Position numbers and translations under genes: made by a program
Notes under the pieces: model-generated
Database searches by the model: none
Told to the model about the DNA's origin: nothing
The model's input: only the letters and a program-made list of their open reading frames with translations
Assembly: GCF_002157625.1 (NCBI RefSeq)
Contig: NZ_BDMM01000002.1
Span: forward strand, 248,001-312,000
Direction of reading: 5' to 3'
Origin: Brevundimonas sp. SH203
GTDB taxonomy: Bacteria; Pseudomonadota; Alphaproteobacteria; Caulobacterales; Caulobacteraceae
DNA: 64,000 nucleotides
Shown here: positions 43,170 to 51,803 of the stretch, piece by piece
Layout of the letters: every line of letters starts with the position of its first letter
Position numbering within the stretch: the stretch's first letter is position 1

Positions 43170-44170
43170 ATCCGGTCGGTCAGGAAGGCGGCGAAAGCCG
43201 CCTCGTCCTCGAACCGGGCGACGACGGGCCAGGCGGTCACGCCCGCGCGCTGTTCGGGCGTCAGGCGAACCCAGTCCTTCTCCGTCGTGACCAGTCCGGC
43301 GTCATAGACGGCCGCGCGGTCGGTCAGGAAGCGGATGTTTTCCGCGCTATAGGCCGCATGATCGGGAAAGGGGACGAAGTCGACCAGGTCGCAGCCCGCC
43401 GCCTTCAGCGACCGCTCGACCTTCCACGGCTTGGCGATGCCGGCGAACCCGACCAGCGGCCCCGACGGCGGCGGCCCCTCGGGCGTCAGGCGGGCGACGA
43501 AGACGGGCAGGCCGGCGAACACCGCCAGCAGCTCGGGATCGGCCGCCTCCACATCGGTCGGCAGCATGATCACAACCGCATCGGCCCGCGCCAGCCCGGC
43601 CTTCAGCGGCTCCCGCATCGGGCCGGAGGGGAAGACCGATCCGTCCCCGAACGGCCATTCGTCGCCGCGCGTCTCGCCGTCCACGACGATCAGGTTGACG
43701 GTCTTTCTCAGCGCCGGATTCTGATGGCCGTCGTCCAGCACCAGGGCCTGCGCGCCGCCGTCGACCGCCGCCCTGGCTCCCGCGACCCGGTCGCGCGCGA
43801 TCCAGACCGGCGATCCTTGCGCCAGCATCAGGGGTTCGTCTCCGACGTCGTCCGCCGTATGCGCCGCCGGATCGACCCGGATCGGCCCCTCCAGCCGCCC
43901 GCCGTAGCCGCGCGACAACCCTTGCGCCTCCACCCCCGCCGCCCGCAGCAGGCGCAGGATCTCGCGCGCGACCGGCGTCTTGCCCGATCCGCCGACCGTC
44001 AGATTGCCGACCGAGACGACGGCGCAGCCCGGATCGACGGGCGTGGCCCTGGCGATGCGCCGCGCCGTGACGCCGGCCCACAGCCAGCCCAGGGGTTTCA
44101 GCACGGTGCGGGTCAGGCGCGCATGGTTGCTGTCGCGCACATACCACCAGCGGGGGGTGTTCAGCTTCAT
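43154..44170 (-). CDS. lpxK: tetraacyldisaccharide 4'-kinase
   Basis: A 338-residue lipid A kinase from the ATG at 44170, which phosphorylates the 4' position of the disaccharide-1-phosphate precursor at the inner membrane. An N-terminal membrane-associated helix is followed by the P-loop SVGNLTVGGSGKTP (about residues 53-66), SRGYGG and LDDGHQNPAL. The start overlaps the waaA stop by four bases (ATGA). Last gene of the lipid A/Kdo cluster. Confidence 0.94.
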   Translation of the reverse strand: MKLNTPRWWYVRDSNHARLTRTVLKPLGWLWAGVTARRIARATPVDPGCAVVSVGNLTVGGSGKTPVAREILRLLRAAGVEAQGLSRGYGGRLEGPIRVDPAAHTADDVGDEPLMLAQGSPVWIARDRVAGARAAVDGGAQALVLDDGHQNPALRKTVNLIVVDGETRGDEWPFGDGSVFPSGPMREPLKAGLARADAVVIMLPTDVEAADPELLAVFAGLPVFVARLTPEGPPPSGPLVGFAGIAKPWKVERSLKAAGCDLVDFVPFPDHAAYSAENIRFLTDRAAVYDAGLVTTEKDWVRLTPEQRAGVTAWPVVARFEDEAAFAAFLTDRIQSAR

Positions 44171-45471
44171 CGTCCGGCCCGCGTCGTCGTCGGCGCCGGA
44201 GGCGTCAGCGGCTGCAGCGCGGCCCACAGCCGTTCCAGCCCGCCGCCGGCCTCGGCCGCCGCCCGCCGCGCGCGTTCACCCATCGCCTTGGCCGCCGCAG
44301 GGTCCGCCAGCAGCGGCGCGACGGCCGCCGCCAGATCGGACGGCGCCTGAACCAGCGCCAGGCCGCCCGCGCTGCTCAGCGCCGCCGTCACCGGCGCCCA
44401 GTTCGAGGCGTCCGGCCCGGTGATCGCGGGCCGCCCCAGCCGCGCCGGCTCCAGCGGATTGTGCCCCCCGACCGGCGGCAGGCCCAGAGCCGGGGCGAAC
44501 GATCCGCCCATGACGACAACATCGGCCAGCCGCAGGAACAGCCCCATCTCGTTCAGGGTGTCGGCCAGATAGATGTCGGTGTCCGGCCCGATGGTCTCGC
44601 CGCGCGACCGCATGGCGAAGGCGTAACCCTCGCGCGCCAGACCTTGCGCGATATGCGGCCCGCGCTCCGGGTGACGGGGCGTCAGGATCAGGCACACACG
44701 GTCGTCCAGACCATCCAGGGCGCGCACGATGGCGATCTCCTCGCCCTCGTGGGTGCTGGCGGCGACGATCACGGGCCGGTCGCCGATGGCGGCGGACAGG
44801 CGGCTGAAGGCGGCGGCGTCGTGCGGCAGGGCCTCGCCCGACAGTTTCAGGTTCACCAGACCGTCGATCCGCGCGCCCATCGTCTCCAGCCGCCGGGCCG
44901 AGGCCGCGTCCTGCGGCAGGACCAGATCGAACGCCCCCGTCACCGCCCGCGCCGAGGCCGGAAACCGCGCCCAGCCTTGCACCGTCTTTTCCGTCAGCCG
45001 CGCGCTGACCAAGGCCAGCCGGACGCCGCGCCGATGCGCCTCCAGCAGCAGATTGGGCCACAGTTCGCTCTCGACGAACACCGCCAGCGCCGGTCGCCAG
45101 TGATCCAGAAACCGCGCCGCCACCCCCGGCGCATCGACCGGCGCATATTGGTGGATCACCCCCGCCGGCAGTCGCTCGGCCAAAATCCGCGCCGAGGTCA
45201 CGGTGCCGGATGTGACCAGCACCGTCAGGTCCGGCCGCGCCTTCACGAACCGCTCGACCACGGGCAGCAGCGACAGGCTCTCGCCCACGCTGACCCCGTG
45301 CAGCCAGACCAGATCGCCGTCCGGGCGTTCGGCGCGGGTGAAGCCCATCCGCTCGTCCACCCGAACCGGGTCTTCCTTGCCCCGCCGCGCGCGCGCGTCC
45401 AGCAGGCGCGGGGCCAGCGGCTCCAGCGCGCGGGTCAGCAGGCGATAGGCGATCAGGGGCAGGGGCGTCAC
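44167..45471 (-). CDS. waaA: Kdo transferase
   Basis: A 434-residue GT30 enzyme that adds Kdo residues to lipid A. Family segments seen are LVWLHGVSVGESLSLLPVV (about residues 53-71), VFVESELWPNLL, GSFAPALGLPPVGGHNPLEPA and RHPERGP. The start is a GTG at 45471. Overlaps lpxK by four bases and is ten bases from the DUF374 gene. Whether it is mono- or bifunctional cannot be told. Confidence 0.94.
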   Translation of the reverse strand: MTPLPLIAYRLLTRALEPLAPRLLDARARRGKEDPVRVDERMGFTRAERPDGDLVWLHGVSVGESLSLLPVVERFVKARPDLTVLVTSGTVTSARILAERLPAGVIHQYAPVDAPGVAARFLDHWRPALAVFVESELWPNLLLEAHRRGVRLALVSARLTEKTVQGWARFPASARAVTGAFDLVLPQDAASARRLETMGARIDGLVNLKLSGEALPHDAAAFSRLSAAIGDRPVIVAASTHEGEEIAIVRALDGLDDRVCLILTPRHPERGPHIAQGLAREGYAFAMRSRGETIGPDTDIYLADTLNEMGLFLRLADVVVMGGSFAPALGLPPVGGHNPLEPARLGRPAITGPDASNWAPVTAALSSAGGLALVQAPSDLAAAVAPLLADPAAAKAMGERARRAAAEAGGGLERLWAALQPLTPPAPTTTRAGR

Positions 45472-45481
45472 GGCTGCGGTC

Positions 45482-46165
45482 TCACGGCTTCAGGCCGGTG
45501 ATCTGATCCGCCCGCGCCTCGACGGCGTTCAGGCGCGGCGTCCAGTCGGCGACCACCTCGGCGATCTCGGCGCCCTCGGGATAGTCGGCCCGGTCCCAGA
45601 CGATGGCGCCCTTGCCGAAGGGCAGGGGCAGGACCGCCTTGTCCCAGCTGTTCAGCCGGATCGCCGGACTGCACGACAGGCCGATGAACAGCACCGGCGC
45701 CTTTGACAGTTTGGCCATCAGCGGCAGGCCCTCGGCCATGACGTTGACCGGGCCGCGCGGGCCGTCGGGCGTGATGGCCAGGGCGCCGAGCTTCAACTGC
45801 TTCAGCCCGTCGCGCAGGGCCTGGGTGCCGCCCTTGGCCTTTTCCGCCTTGTCCTTGTTGGCCGACGATCCGCGCACGGCGGGGAAACCCTGACGCGCCA
45901 CGGCCTTGGCGATGAACTCTCCGTCCGCCGACAGCGAGATCAGGGCCTTGGCCGGCTGCGCCCGGTCCAGCGGCCAGCACGCCGGCGACAGGCCGATGCG
46001 CGAATGCCAGAAGACGCACAGCACGCCCCCGCCCTGCGCCCAGACCGCCTCGGCGGCCTGTTGGTTCTCGTGGGTCCAGCGGATCGTGGAAAAGCAGAAC
46101 TGCATCCACTTCGCCAGCGTCCAGGCCAGGGCCGACTGGACGACCGGATTGCGAAGCGGCCTCAC
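45482..46165 (-). CDS. DUF374 lysophospholipid acyltransferase-like protein
   Basis: A 227-residue protein from the GTG at 46165, whose start overlaps the ABC transporter stop by four bases (GTGA). It belongs to the DUF374 / LPLAT-like family: VLCVFWHSRIGLSP (HxxR-type motif in place of HxxxxD, about residues 49-62), SADGEFIAKAV and AITPDGPRGPVNVMAEG (about 130-146). The family is frequently encoded with Kdo transferase and LpxK in alphaproteobacteria, so an acyl transfer step in lipid A assembly is inferred. Confidence 0.85.
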   Translation of the reverse strand: MRPLRNPVVQSALAWTLAKWMQFCFSTIRWTHENQQAAEAVWAQGGGVLCVFWHSRIGLSPACWPLDRAQPAKALISLSADGEFIAKAVARQGFPAVRGSSANKDKAEKAKGGTQALRDGLKQLKLGALAITPDGPRGPVNVMAEGLPLMAKLSKAPVLFIGLSCSPAIRLNSWDKAVLPLPFGKGAIVWDRADYPEGAEIAEVVADWTPRLNAVEARADQITGLKP

Positions 46166-47988
46166 GCCACCGTCCCCACCTCGACCGGCGCGCCGTCCAG
46201 CGACTGCTGACGCGCCAGACGGGCGTAAAGGCCGCCACGGGCCACCAGGGCGTCGTGCGATCCCTCTTCGACCACCTTGCCGGCCTCGATCACATAGATG
46301 CGGTTGGCGTTCTTCACGGTCGACAGGCGGTGGGCGATCATCAGGGTGGCGCGCCCTTCCATCAGCCGCTCCAGCGCCGCCTGGACCAGGGCCTCGCTCT
46401 CGGTGTCCAGGGCGCTGGTCGCCTCGTCCAGCAGCAGGATCGGCGCGTCCTTCAAAAAGGCGCGGGCGATGGCGATGCGCTGGCGCTGACCGCCCGACAG
46501 TCGCAGGCCCGCCTCGCCCGCGCGGGTGTCGTACCCTTGCGGCAGGGCGACGACGAAGTCGTGGGCGGCGGCGGCGCGGGCCGCGTCCTCGATCTCTCCC
46601 TGCGTCGCGCCGGGGCGGCCATAGGCGATGTTGGCGGCGATGGTGTCGTCGAACAGGAAGGGCTCCTGCGTCACCAAGGCGATATGGTCGCGCAGGTCGT
46701 GGATACGCAGTCCCCGCACGTCGCGCCCGTTGATCGTCACCGCCCCGCCCGTCACGTCGTAGAAGCGCGGCAACAGGCTCAGGATCGTACTCTTGCCCCC
46801 GCCCGACGGCCCGACCAGCGCCACCGTCTCGCCCGGCGCGACACGCAGCGACACCTCGTCCAGCGTGGGCGCGTCCGTCCCGGCATAGGCGAACGACACG
46901 CGCTCCAGCGCCACCTCGACCGCACCCGGCGGCAGGGGGGCGGCGTCGGTCGCCTCGCGGATTTCCGGCTGGATGTCCAGGGCGGCGAACAGGCGGCGCG
47001 CGGCGGTGAAGCCCTCGCTCATCACCGTGGCCAGATTGGTGACTTGCCGCAGCGACTGACCGGCCGCCAGCAACAGGCCGATGAAGGCGGCGAACCCGCC
47101 CACCGTCATCTCGCCCGACTGCGCCCTCCATCCGGCGTAGGCCATGACGGCGGCGACGACGACATAGGCCACCATGTCGCTGGACGGGCCGGCGAAGGCG
47201 CGGGCGTTGGCGCCCTTGATGACGTGGCGCTGGCGGCGCGCGATCACCTCGGCGACGCGATCCTGTTCGGCCGCCTCGCGGTTCTCGATCTTGATCAGGC
47301 GAACCCCGTCCAGATTCTCCATCAGGGCGGTGGACAGGTTCTCGGTCTCGGCCATCGCCCCGACGGCGGCCTTGCGCGTCTTGCGCCCGAACCGGCGCAG
47401 CACCAGCGCGACCAGCGGCACGCCCAGCAGGACCACCACGGTCAGCTGCCAGTCGATCACCCCCATGTAGATCAGCACGGCGATCAGGGTCAGCAGGTTC
47501 TGGGTGTAGTTGACCACGCCCGAGGTGAAGGCCTCGCGCACCAGATTGGCGTCGAACAGCACCGAGGAAACGAAGCCGCCGGAATGCTGGCTACGCAGCC
47601 GCGCCAGGTCCGCCCGGATCATGGCCCCGAACAGCCGGATCTGGATGTCGCCCACGATGGTGTGGCCCAGACGGTTGACCAGCGCCGCCTGTCCGATGGC
47701 CGCCAGCGTCCGCACGACGGCGACGCCCAGTATGGCGGCGGGAATGACGATCAGGGCCTGATCGGCGGGAAAGCGGAACCGTCCGAACAGTTCGATCGGC
47801 TGATCTCCGCCCAGGAATAGGCCGTTCACGGCCGGCTCCAGCAGCTTCAGCAGGGCGGCGGTCAACAGGCCCGTCGTCGCCGCGCACAGGATCGACAGGA
47901 TCAGCGATCCCTTGTGGCTGCTCAGATAGTCACGCCAGATCCGCGCCAGGAGGGCGCGAAGGGGCATGGAGGGGGCGGGTTCGCTCAT
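46162..47988 (-). CDS. msbA: MsbA-like ABC exporter (lipid A flippase candidate)
   Basis: A 608-residue half-transporter from the ATG at 47988. An N-terminal six-helix membrane domain (about residues 1-320) is fused to an ATPase domain with Walker A GPSGGGKST, Q-loop TQEPFLFDD, signature LRLSGGQRQR, Walker B ILLLDEATSALD and H-loop AHRLST. Position ahead of DUF374, waaA and lpxK makes lipid A-core export the likely task. Ten in-frame codons upstream are ignored. Confidence 0.88.
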   Translation of the reverse strand: MSEPAPSMPLRALLARIWRDYLSSHKGSLILSILCAATTGLLTAALLKLLEPAVNGLFLGGDQPIELFGRFRFPADQALIVIPAAILGVAVVRTLAAIGQAALVNRLGHTIVGDIQIRLFGAMIRADLARLRSQHSGGFVSSVLFDANLVREAFTSGVVNYTQNLLTLIAVLIYMGVIDWQLTVVVLLGVPLVALVLRRFGRKTRKAAVGAMAETENLSTALMENLDGVRLIKIENREAAEQDRVAEVIARRQRHVIKGANARAFAGPSSDMVAYVVVAAVMAYAGWRAQSGEMTVGGFAAFIGLLLAAGQSLRQVTNLATVMSEGFTAARRLFAALDIQPEIREATDAAPLPPGAVEVALERVSFAYAGTDAPTLDEVSLRVAPGETVALVGPSGGGKSTILSLLPRFYDVTGGAVTINGRDVRGLRIHDLRDHIALVTQEPFLFDDTIAANIAYGRPGATQGEIEDAARAAAAHDFVVALPQGYDTRAGEAGLRLSGGQRQRIAIARAFLKDAPILLLDEATSALDTESEALVQAALERLMEGRATLMIAHRLSTVKNANRIYVIEAGKVVEEGSHDALVARGGLYARLARQQSLDGAPVEVGTVA

Positions 47989-48019
47989 CGGCCTTCGGTC
48001 GTCCGACCCGCCCCTCAAG

Positions 48020-48574
48020 TCAAGGCTTGTCGGGCGCCGGGACCAGCGGGCGGCCCGGTTCGTCGGCGCGGATCAGGGTTTCGCCCGGCGCGTCCTCGCT
48101 CCTGACGGACGGGGCGACGGCGGGGTCTGAAGCGTAGCGCCGACCGTCGAACGCCACGGCGATCTCATGGCTTCCGCCCATCCCGCCGCCGACGACCTGA
48201 ACGCCTAGATCGCGACGGCCGTGGCTCTCGCGTTCCAGCAGACGGATGGGCGCGCGCACCCCGCCGATCTCGCCGACCGACCGATAGGTCCGGCCGGCGC
48301 GGTCCAGCACCAGCAGGCGGCATCCGCCCGCACCGCACCCGTTCGGCCCGGTCAGATAGACCAGCATCGTCCGCCCGTCCGGCGTCAGGGCGGCGGCGTA
48401 GCGGGCGGCGTCCGACGCCCCGTGCGCCCGTTCTCGCAGATAGGCGATCAGGCCGGGGTCTTCCGGCGGCGGGGTCTGGGCCAAGGCTGCGCCCGTCGCC
48501 CAAGAAGCGGACAGGGATGCGGACAGGGCCAGGACGGCGGCGATCATCTTCGGCGAGGGCGTTCTCTTCGGCAT
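48020..48574 (-). CDS. secreted hypothetical protein
   Basis: A 184-residue protein from the ATG at 48574 with a signal peptide (MIAAVLALSASLSASWATGAALA). The mature domain has a cysteine pair in PNGCGAGGCRLLVLD and a repeated beta pattern, then a flexible acidic tail. No family is recognised. It sits 31 bases upstream of msbA on the same strand and may be part of that transcript. Divergent from the FMN-riboswitch unit. Confidence 0.65.
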   Translation of the reverse strand: MPKRTPSPKMIAAVLALSASLSASWATGAALAQTPPPEDPGLIAYLRERAHGASDAARYAAALTPDGRTMLVYLTGPNGCGAGGCRLLVLDRAGRTYRSVGEIGGVRAPIRLLERESHGRRDLGVQVVGGGMGGSHEIAVAFDGRRYASDPAVAPSVRSEDAPGETLIRADEPGRPLVPAPDKP

Positions 48575-48637
48575 GGAAATCCAACGCCCGAACGCCTGCA
48601 CGGTTGAAGACGGCGCGCGGCTTTTCTAACTAGGGGG

Positions 48638-48655
48638 CTGCGGGTTCGCCCGCAG
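48638..48655. promoter_or_regulatory. TTCG tetraloop hairpin before the FMN riboswitch
   Basis: CTGCGGG (48638-48644), TTCG loop, CCCGCAG (48649-48655): a very stable seven-base stem two bases before the riboswitch. It lies in the region that must hold the promoter; its role is unclear. Confidence 0.4.
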
Positions 48656-48656
48656 T

Positions 48657-48792
48657 GTTCTCAGGGCGGGGCGAAATTCCCCACCGGCGGTAAGGCGGCG
48701 ACGCCAAGCCCGCGAGCGCTCTCCCCGCCAGGAGAGGTCAGCAGATCCGGTGCGATTCCGGGGCCGACGGTATAGTCCGGATGAAAGAGAAC
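48657..48792 (+). promoter_or_regulatory. FMN riboswitch (RFN element)
   Basis: The complete RFN element is present. The P1 stem is GTTCTC (48657-48662) with GAGAAC (48787-48792). Inside are the invariant blocks AGGGCGGGGCGAAATTCCCC, CCGGCGGTAA, AGCCCGCGAGCG, GTCAGCAGATCCGGT, GATTCCGGGGCCGACGG and TATAGTCCGGATGAAAGA. It is followed by hairpins at about 48817-48839 and 48858-48880 and no T-run, so control of translation of the following gene is more likely than termination. High FMN should turn the gene off. Confidence 0.97.
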
Positions 48793-48857
48793 GGGACCAA
48801 ACGCCTCGCCGGCGTTCGCCGCCCCTCGCCGGGCGGCGGCTCGGCGCGTCGTCGCCC

Positions 48858-48880
48858 GTAACCCTGGGGAAGCTGGTTAC
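48858..48880 (+). promoter_or_regulatory. hairpin next to the ribN ribosome site
   Basis: GTAACC (48858-48863) and GGTTAC (48875-48880) form a perfect six-base stem immediately before GGAAAGGA, the ribosome site of the TTG-started gene. It is a candidate expression platform for the FMN riboswitch. Confidence 0.5.
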
Positions 48881-48894
48881 GGAAAGGACGACCA

Positions 48895-49860
48895 TTGAAC
48901 CAGATTTCCTCGCCCGGTCCCGCCGCCGCCTCAATGGGCGCGCTGTCGATGCTGTCGGCCAGCCTGGTGTTCGCCGCCGCCAATACGATTCAGTCGATCC
49001 TGCCGCAGCAGTTCGGCATGAGTTCGACCGGCATGGCCTTCTGGCAATATCTGATCGCCTCGGTGCTGATGGCGCCGGTCGTGATGCGGATCGGGCTGGG
49101 CAAGCTGAAGACCCGCCATCCATTGGCGCACCAGGCCCGCGCCTTCGCCTCGGCCCTGGGTGTGCATGTGTTCGTCTATGGCTTCGCCTCGGGCGTGCCG
49201 ATCTGGCAGATGGTGACGCTGCTGGCGACGGGGCCGCTGTTCGTCATCGTCGGCTCGACCCTGTTCTTGGGCGAGCGGGTGTCCGGCGCGCGGCTCGGCG
49301 CCGCCCTGGCCGGCTTCGTCGGCGCGGTGGTGGTCTCGGGCGTGGGGGGCGAGCGGCTGGACTGGCCCGCCCTGACGCCGATCCTGGCCGCCGCCCTGTG
49401 GGCCGCCACCGACGTCCTGACCAAGGCCCTGGCGCGCGAGGAAAGCCCCGAGACCCTGACCGTCTCCCTGCTGGTGCTGATCACGCCCAACCATCTGGCC
49501 ATCCTTCTGTCGGCCAACGCCTTCGCCTTCGTCCTGCCGGCGGACGTGGCGACGGGCCTGCCGTTCGCCCTGCCGCAGGGGACCGGCCTGCTGCTCCTTC
49601 TGGCCCTCGGCGGGCTGACGGCGGCGGCGCAGTATCTGCTGGCCTGGGCCTACAAGCGGGCGGACGCGACCTATCTGCAGCCGTTCGCGGACCTGAAGGC
49701 GCCGTTGGCCGGCCTGATCGGCTGGTCGCTGCTGGGCCAGACGCCTTCGCCCTGGTTCTGGCCGGGGGCGGCCCTGATCGTCGCCGCCTCGGTCTTCATC
49801 TTCTGGATCGAGAGCCGCGCGCCGCATGCGCGGGCCGCCCCGGCCGTCGGGAGAGGATGA
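48895..49860 (+). CDS. ribN: EamA/DMT-family riboflavin importer (RibN-like)
   Basis: A 321-residue membrane protein with about ten helices in two EamA halves (about residues 15-137 and 155-303). The only upstream signal is an FMN riboswitch, which points to riboflavin. RibN-type EamA importers under RFN control are known in alphaproteobacteria such as Rhizobium. The start is a TTG at 48895 with GGAAAGGA seven bases upstream. Segments seen include FWQYLIASVLMAPVV, GPLFVIVGSTLFLGERVSG and LAWAYKRADATYLQPF. No riboflavin synthesis gene is nearby. Confidence 0.88.
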   Translation: MNQISSPGPAAASMGALSMLSASLVFAAANTIQSILPQQFGMSSTGMAFWQYLIASVLMAPVVMRIGLGKLKTRHPLAHQARAFASALGVHVFVYGFASGVPIWQMVTLLATGPLFVIVGSTLFLGERVSGARLGAALAGFVGAVVVSGVGGERLDWPALTPILAAALWAATDVLTKALAREESPETLTVSLLVLITPNHLAILLSANAFAFVLPADVATGLPFALPQGTGLLLLLALGGLTAAAQYLLAWAYKRADATYLQPFADLKAPLAGLIGWSLLGQTPSPWFWPGAALIVAASVFIFWIESRAPHARAAPAVGRG

Positions 49861-49891
49861 CGCGGCGGTCCCGGATCGCTATCTGGCCCAC

Positions 49892-50557
49892 ATGTCGCGT
49901 TTCGATCTCACCACCGCCTGGGGCCGGTTCAAGGCTCACTGGCACTATTTCTGGGCGGACCATGCGTTTCTGCGCCTGGCCTTTTCCAACGCCCACTGGC
50001 TGGGACCGGACCTGGTGCGCACCAACCAGCCGTCGCCGCGCCAGCTGGCCTATTGGAAGTCGAAAGGCGTCAAAACCGTCATCAACCTGCGCGGCGAACG
50101 CGACGAGGGCTATTACTGGCTGGAGAAGGACGCCTGCGACCGGCTGGGTCTGACCTTGATCGACGCCCCGCTGGATTCGCGCGATCCCCCGCAACGCGAC
50201 CGCATCCACCGCGCCCGCGACCTGTTCAGGACGATCCAGTATCCGGTGCTGATCCACTGCAAGTCGGGCGCGGACCGGGCGGGGATGATGGCGGTCTTCT
50301 ATCGCCACTTCCATCTGGGCGAGCCGATCTCGGTCGCCATGAACCAGCTGTCCAAGAAATACCTGCACTCGCGCGAGGGGCTGACGGGCGTGCTGGACTA
50401 TACGCTGGAGAAATACGTCGCCGAGGTCGAGCCGCGGGGGATCGCCTTCATCGACTGGATCGACAGCCCCGACTACGACCCCCAGGCCATCCGCGCCGCG
50501 TTCAAGGCCGGCTGGTGGGGCACGTTGCTGACCGACAAACTGCTGCGGCGGGAGTAG
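49892..50557 (+). CDS. dual-specificity/tyrosine phosphatase-like protein
   Basis: A 221-residue protein from the ATG at 49892 with a Cx5R phosphatase loop IHCKSGADRAG (C123, R129). An upstream aspartate in DAPLDSRDPP (about residues 91-100) may be the general acid. The segments TVINLRGERDEGYYWLEKDA and RTNQPSPRQLAYWKSKGV are typical of bacterial DSP/PTP-like enzymes. It follows ribN closely; the frame extends upstream to an ATG at 49826 that would overlap ribN. The substrate is unknown. Being in the FMN riboswitch transcript makes a link to flavin or envelope metabolism conceivable. Confidence 0.82.
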   Translation: MSRFDLTTAWGRFKAHWHYFWADHAFLRLAFSNAHWLGPDLVRTNQPSPRQLAYWKSKGVKTVINLRGERDEGYYWLEKDACDRLGLTLIDAPLDSRDPPQRDRIHRARDLFRTIQYPVLIHCKSGADRAGMMAVFYRHFHLGEPISVAMNQLSKKYLHSREGLTGVLDYTLEKYVAEVEPRGIAFIDWIDSPDYDPQAIRAAFKAGWWGTLLTDKLLRRE

Positions 50558-50593
50558 GGGGCCAAGCCGCCCAACGTCGTCAGCCTCGCTGGG

Positions 50594-51064
50594 TCAATCA
50601 ACAGGCGCTGTCACAGCAAGATCGGCAGTCTCGGGTATTGCTGTCCAGACTACACCGGCTAGCTCTAATCGAGTGAAAATATCCCCGCCTGCCGACCATC
50701 CGTCAGGCATGTGCTGCCGCACGCCAGGGCCGTTCAAACGCACAGCTTCATCGGGCGTGACATAAACGATCTTCAGGTGCTGCAGAATGAAAGCGGCCAT
50801 CTCCTCGACGGTGGCTTCGCTGTCGCTATTCTCAAGCATGGAGTGGCAGGCTTCCACGATCACCCGCCGAGGAACGACATGTTCGCGATAGGTGGCGCCG
50901 ATCGCGACTGACCGTCCAACGATCACTAGGTCGTCAGGGATCAGGGGCGGATTCAGCAGTCGGGTGTCAGAGTTCCCCTTCTCTTGCCACATGCCGCGAA
51001 TATGCATCGCCACGCGGCGCGCGGCCCGGTGTAAGCGTTCTTCTCGTGTATATTCCCGCCGCAT
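50594..51064 (-). CDS. hypothetical protein of lower GC, EHVVP motif
   Basis: A 156-residue protein from the ATG at 51064. It begins with a very basic region (MRREYTREERLHRAARRVAM). The middle has YREHVVPRRVIVEACHSML and TVEEMAAFILQHLKIVYVTPDEA, ending with HMPDGW and a hydrophobic C-terminus. I recall similar EHVVP...MPxGW proteins as a conserved family of unknown function. The GC content is lower than in its neighbours and the orientation opposes ribN, suggesting acquisition. No catalytic role can be assigned, although the EHVVP motif is reminiscent of HNH-like proteins. Confidence 0.65.
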   Translation of the reverse strand: MRREYTREERLHRAARRVAMHIRGMWQEKGNSDTRLLNPPLIPDDLVIVGRSVAIGATYREHVVPRRVIVEACHSMLENSDSEATVEEMAAFILQHLKIVYVTPDEAVRLNGPGVRQHMPDGWSAGGDIFTRLELAGVVWTAIPETADLAVTAPVD

Positions 51065-51164
51065 GTGATCCGTCTAAATCCTGTTTCTATCGGGATGGAC
51101 GCTGGACCATCTGCTCTCGGGATAAGGTGGCGAGATCGGCAGGCGCGCGCATTTAGGCGAGAAT

Positions 51165-51368
51165 TCAGCCCCAGGGGCCGGTCTTGTCGCCTTCGCCACG
51201 CTCGCGCGCCTCGGCGGCCAGTTCGGCGTCGCGCCGGGCCTTTCGGTCGGCTTCCCACTTCTTGAACCAGCGCGCATAGTTCATCTTGTCGCGCAGCGAA
51301 AAACTGAACAGCGCCAGCACGGCCAGCAGGCTGATCAGTTGAAAGGTCTGTTGCGGTTCCAGATTCAT
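51165..51368 (-). CDS. single-pass membrane small protein, 67 aa
   Basis: A 67-residue protein from the ATG at 51368 with one N-terminal transmembrane helix (about residues 9-25, FQLISLLAVLALFSFSLR) and a charged cytosolic tail rich in K, R, E and A ending in KTGPWG. No known domain. It lies downstream of the DUF4170 gene on the same strand. The charge pattern after the helix indicates the tail is cytoplasmic. Confidence 0.6.
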   Translation of the reverse strand: MNLEPQQTFQLISLLAVLALFSFSLRDKMNYARWFKKWEADRKARRDAELAAEARERGEGDKTGPWG

Positions 51369-51457
51369 GGTCGTCCTCGACTATGGACCGAAACGTCGGA
51401 TCGGGGCGCCGGTTCGGTCGCCCCGACGTCGCACGCCCCGATGTCGCACGTCTGACG

Positions 51458-51709
51458 TCAGTCCTGGGCCGCGTCGGCGCGCGGGTCGATCAGCTTGTGG
51501 GCGTGCAGGATGAAGTAGCGCATGTGGGCGTTGTCCACGGTGGCCTGGGCGCGGGCCTTCCACGCCTTCTTGGCCTCGTCGTAGCTGCCGAAAGCGCCGA
51601 CGAATTCGACCTGCGACAGGTCGCGGAAGGTCGGTTCGCCGAGGTGACGCAGCTCGCCGCCGATGACGATGTGCAGAAGCTGGGGCGGGACGGTGTTTTG
51701 GTCGGGCAT
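51458..51709 (-). CDS. DUF4170 protein
   Basis: An 83-residue protein from the ATG at 51709. The sequence LLHIVIGGELRHLGEPTFRD followed by VEFVGAFGSYDEAKKAWKA and MRYFILHAHKLIDP is the DUF4170 family pattern, found almost only in alphaproteobacteria and often encoded between cysQ and Kdo transferase genes. Function unknown. It is a compact alpha/beta protein without signal peptide. The GTCGAT-type upstream extension is ignored. Confidence 0.8.
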   Translation of the reverse strand: MPDQNTVPPQLLHIVIGGELRHLGEPTFRDLSQVEFVGAFGSYDEAKKAWKARAQATVDNAHMRYFILHAHKLIDPRADAAQD

Positions 51710-51803
51710 CGACAATCCAGGCGTTGGGGGAGGGGGCTTTGCGCGCGCAATAGGCCGAGAATGGCCTCGGATCAATGCGGGCCGGGGTTTTTCCGCCCTC
51801 GCC

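Noticed and set aside
48626..49123. Minus-strand frame across the FMN riboswitch
   Set aside because: Arginine- and serine-rich with no family; the opposite strand carries a complete RFN element and the ribN start.
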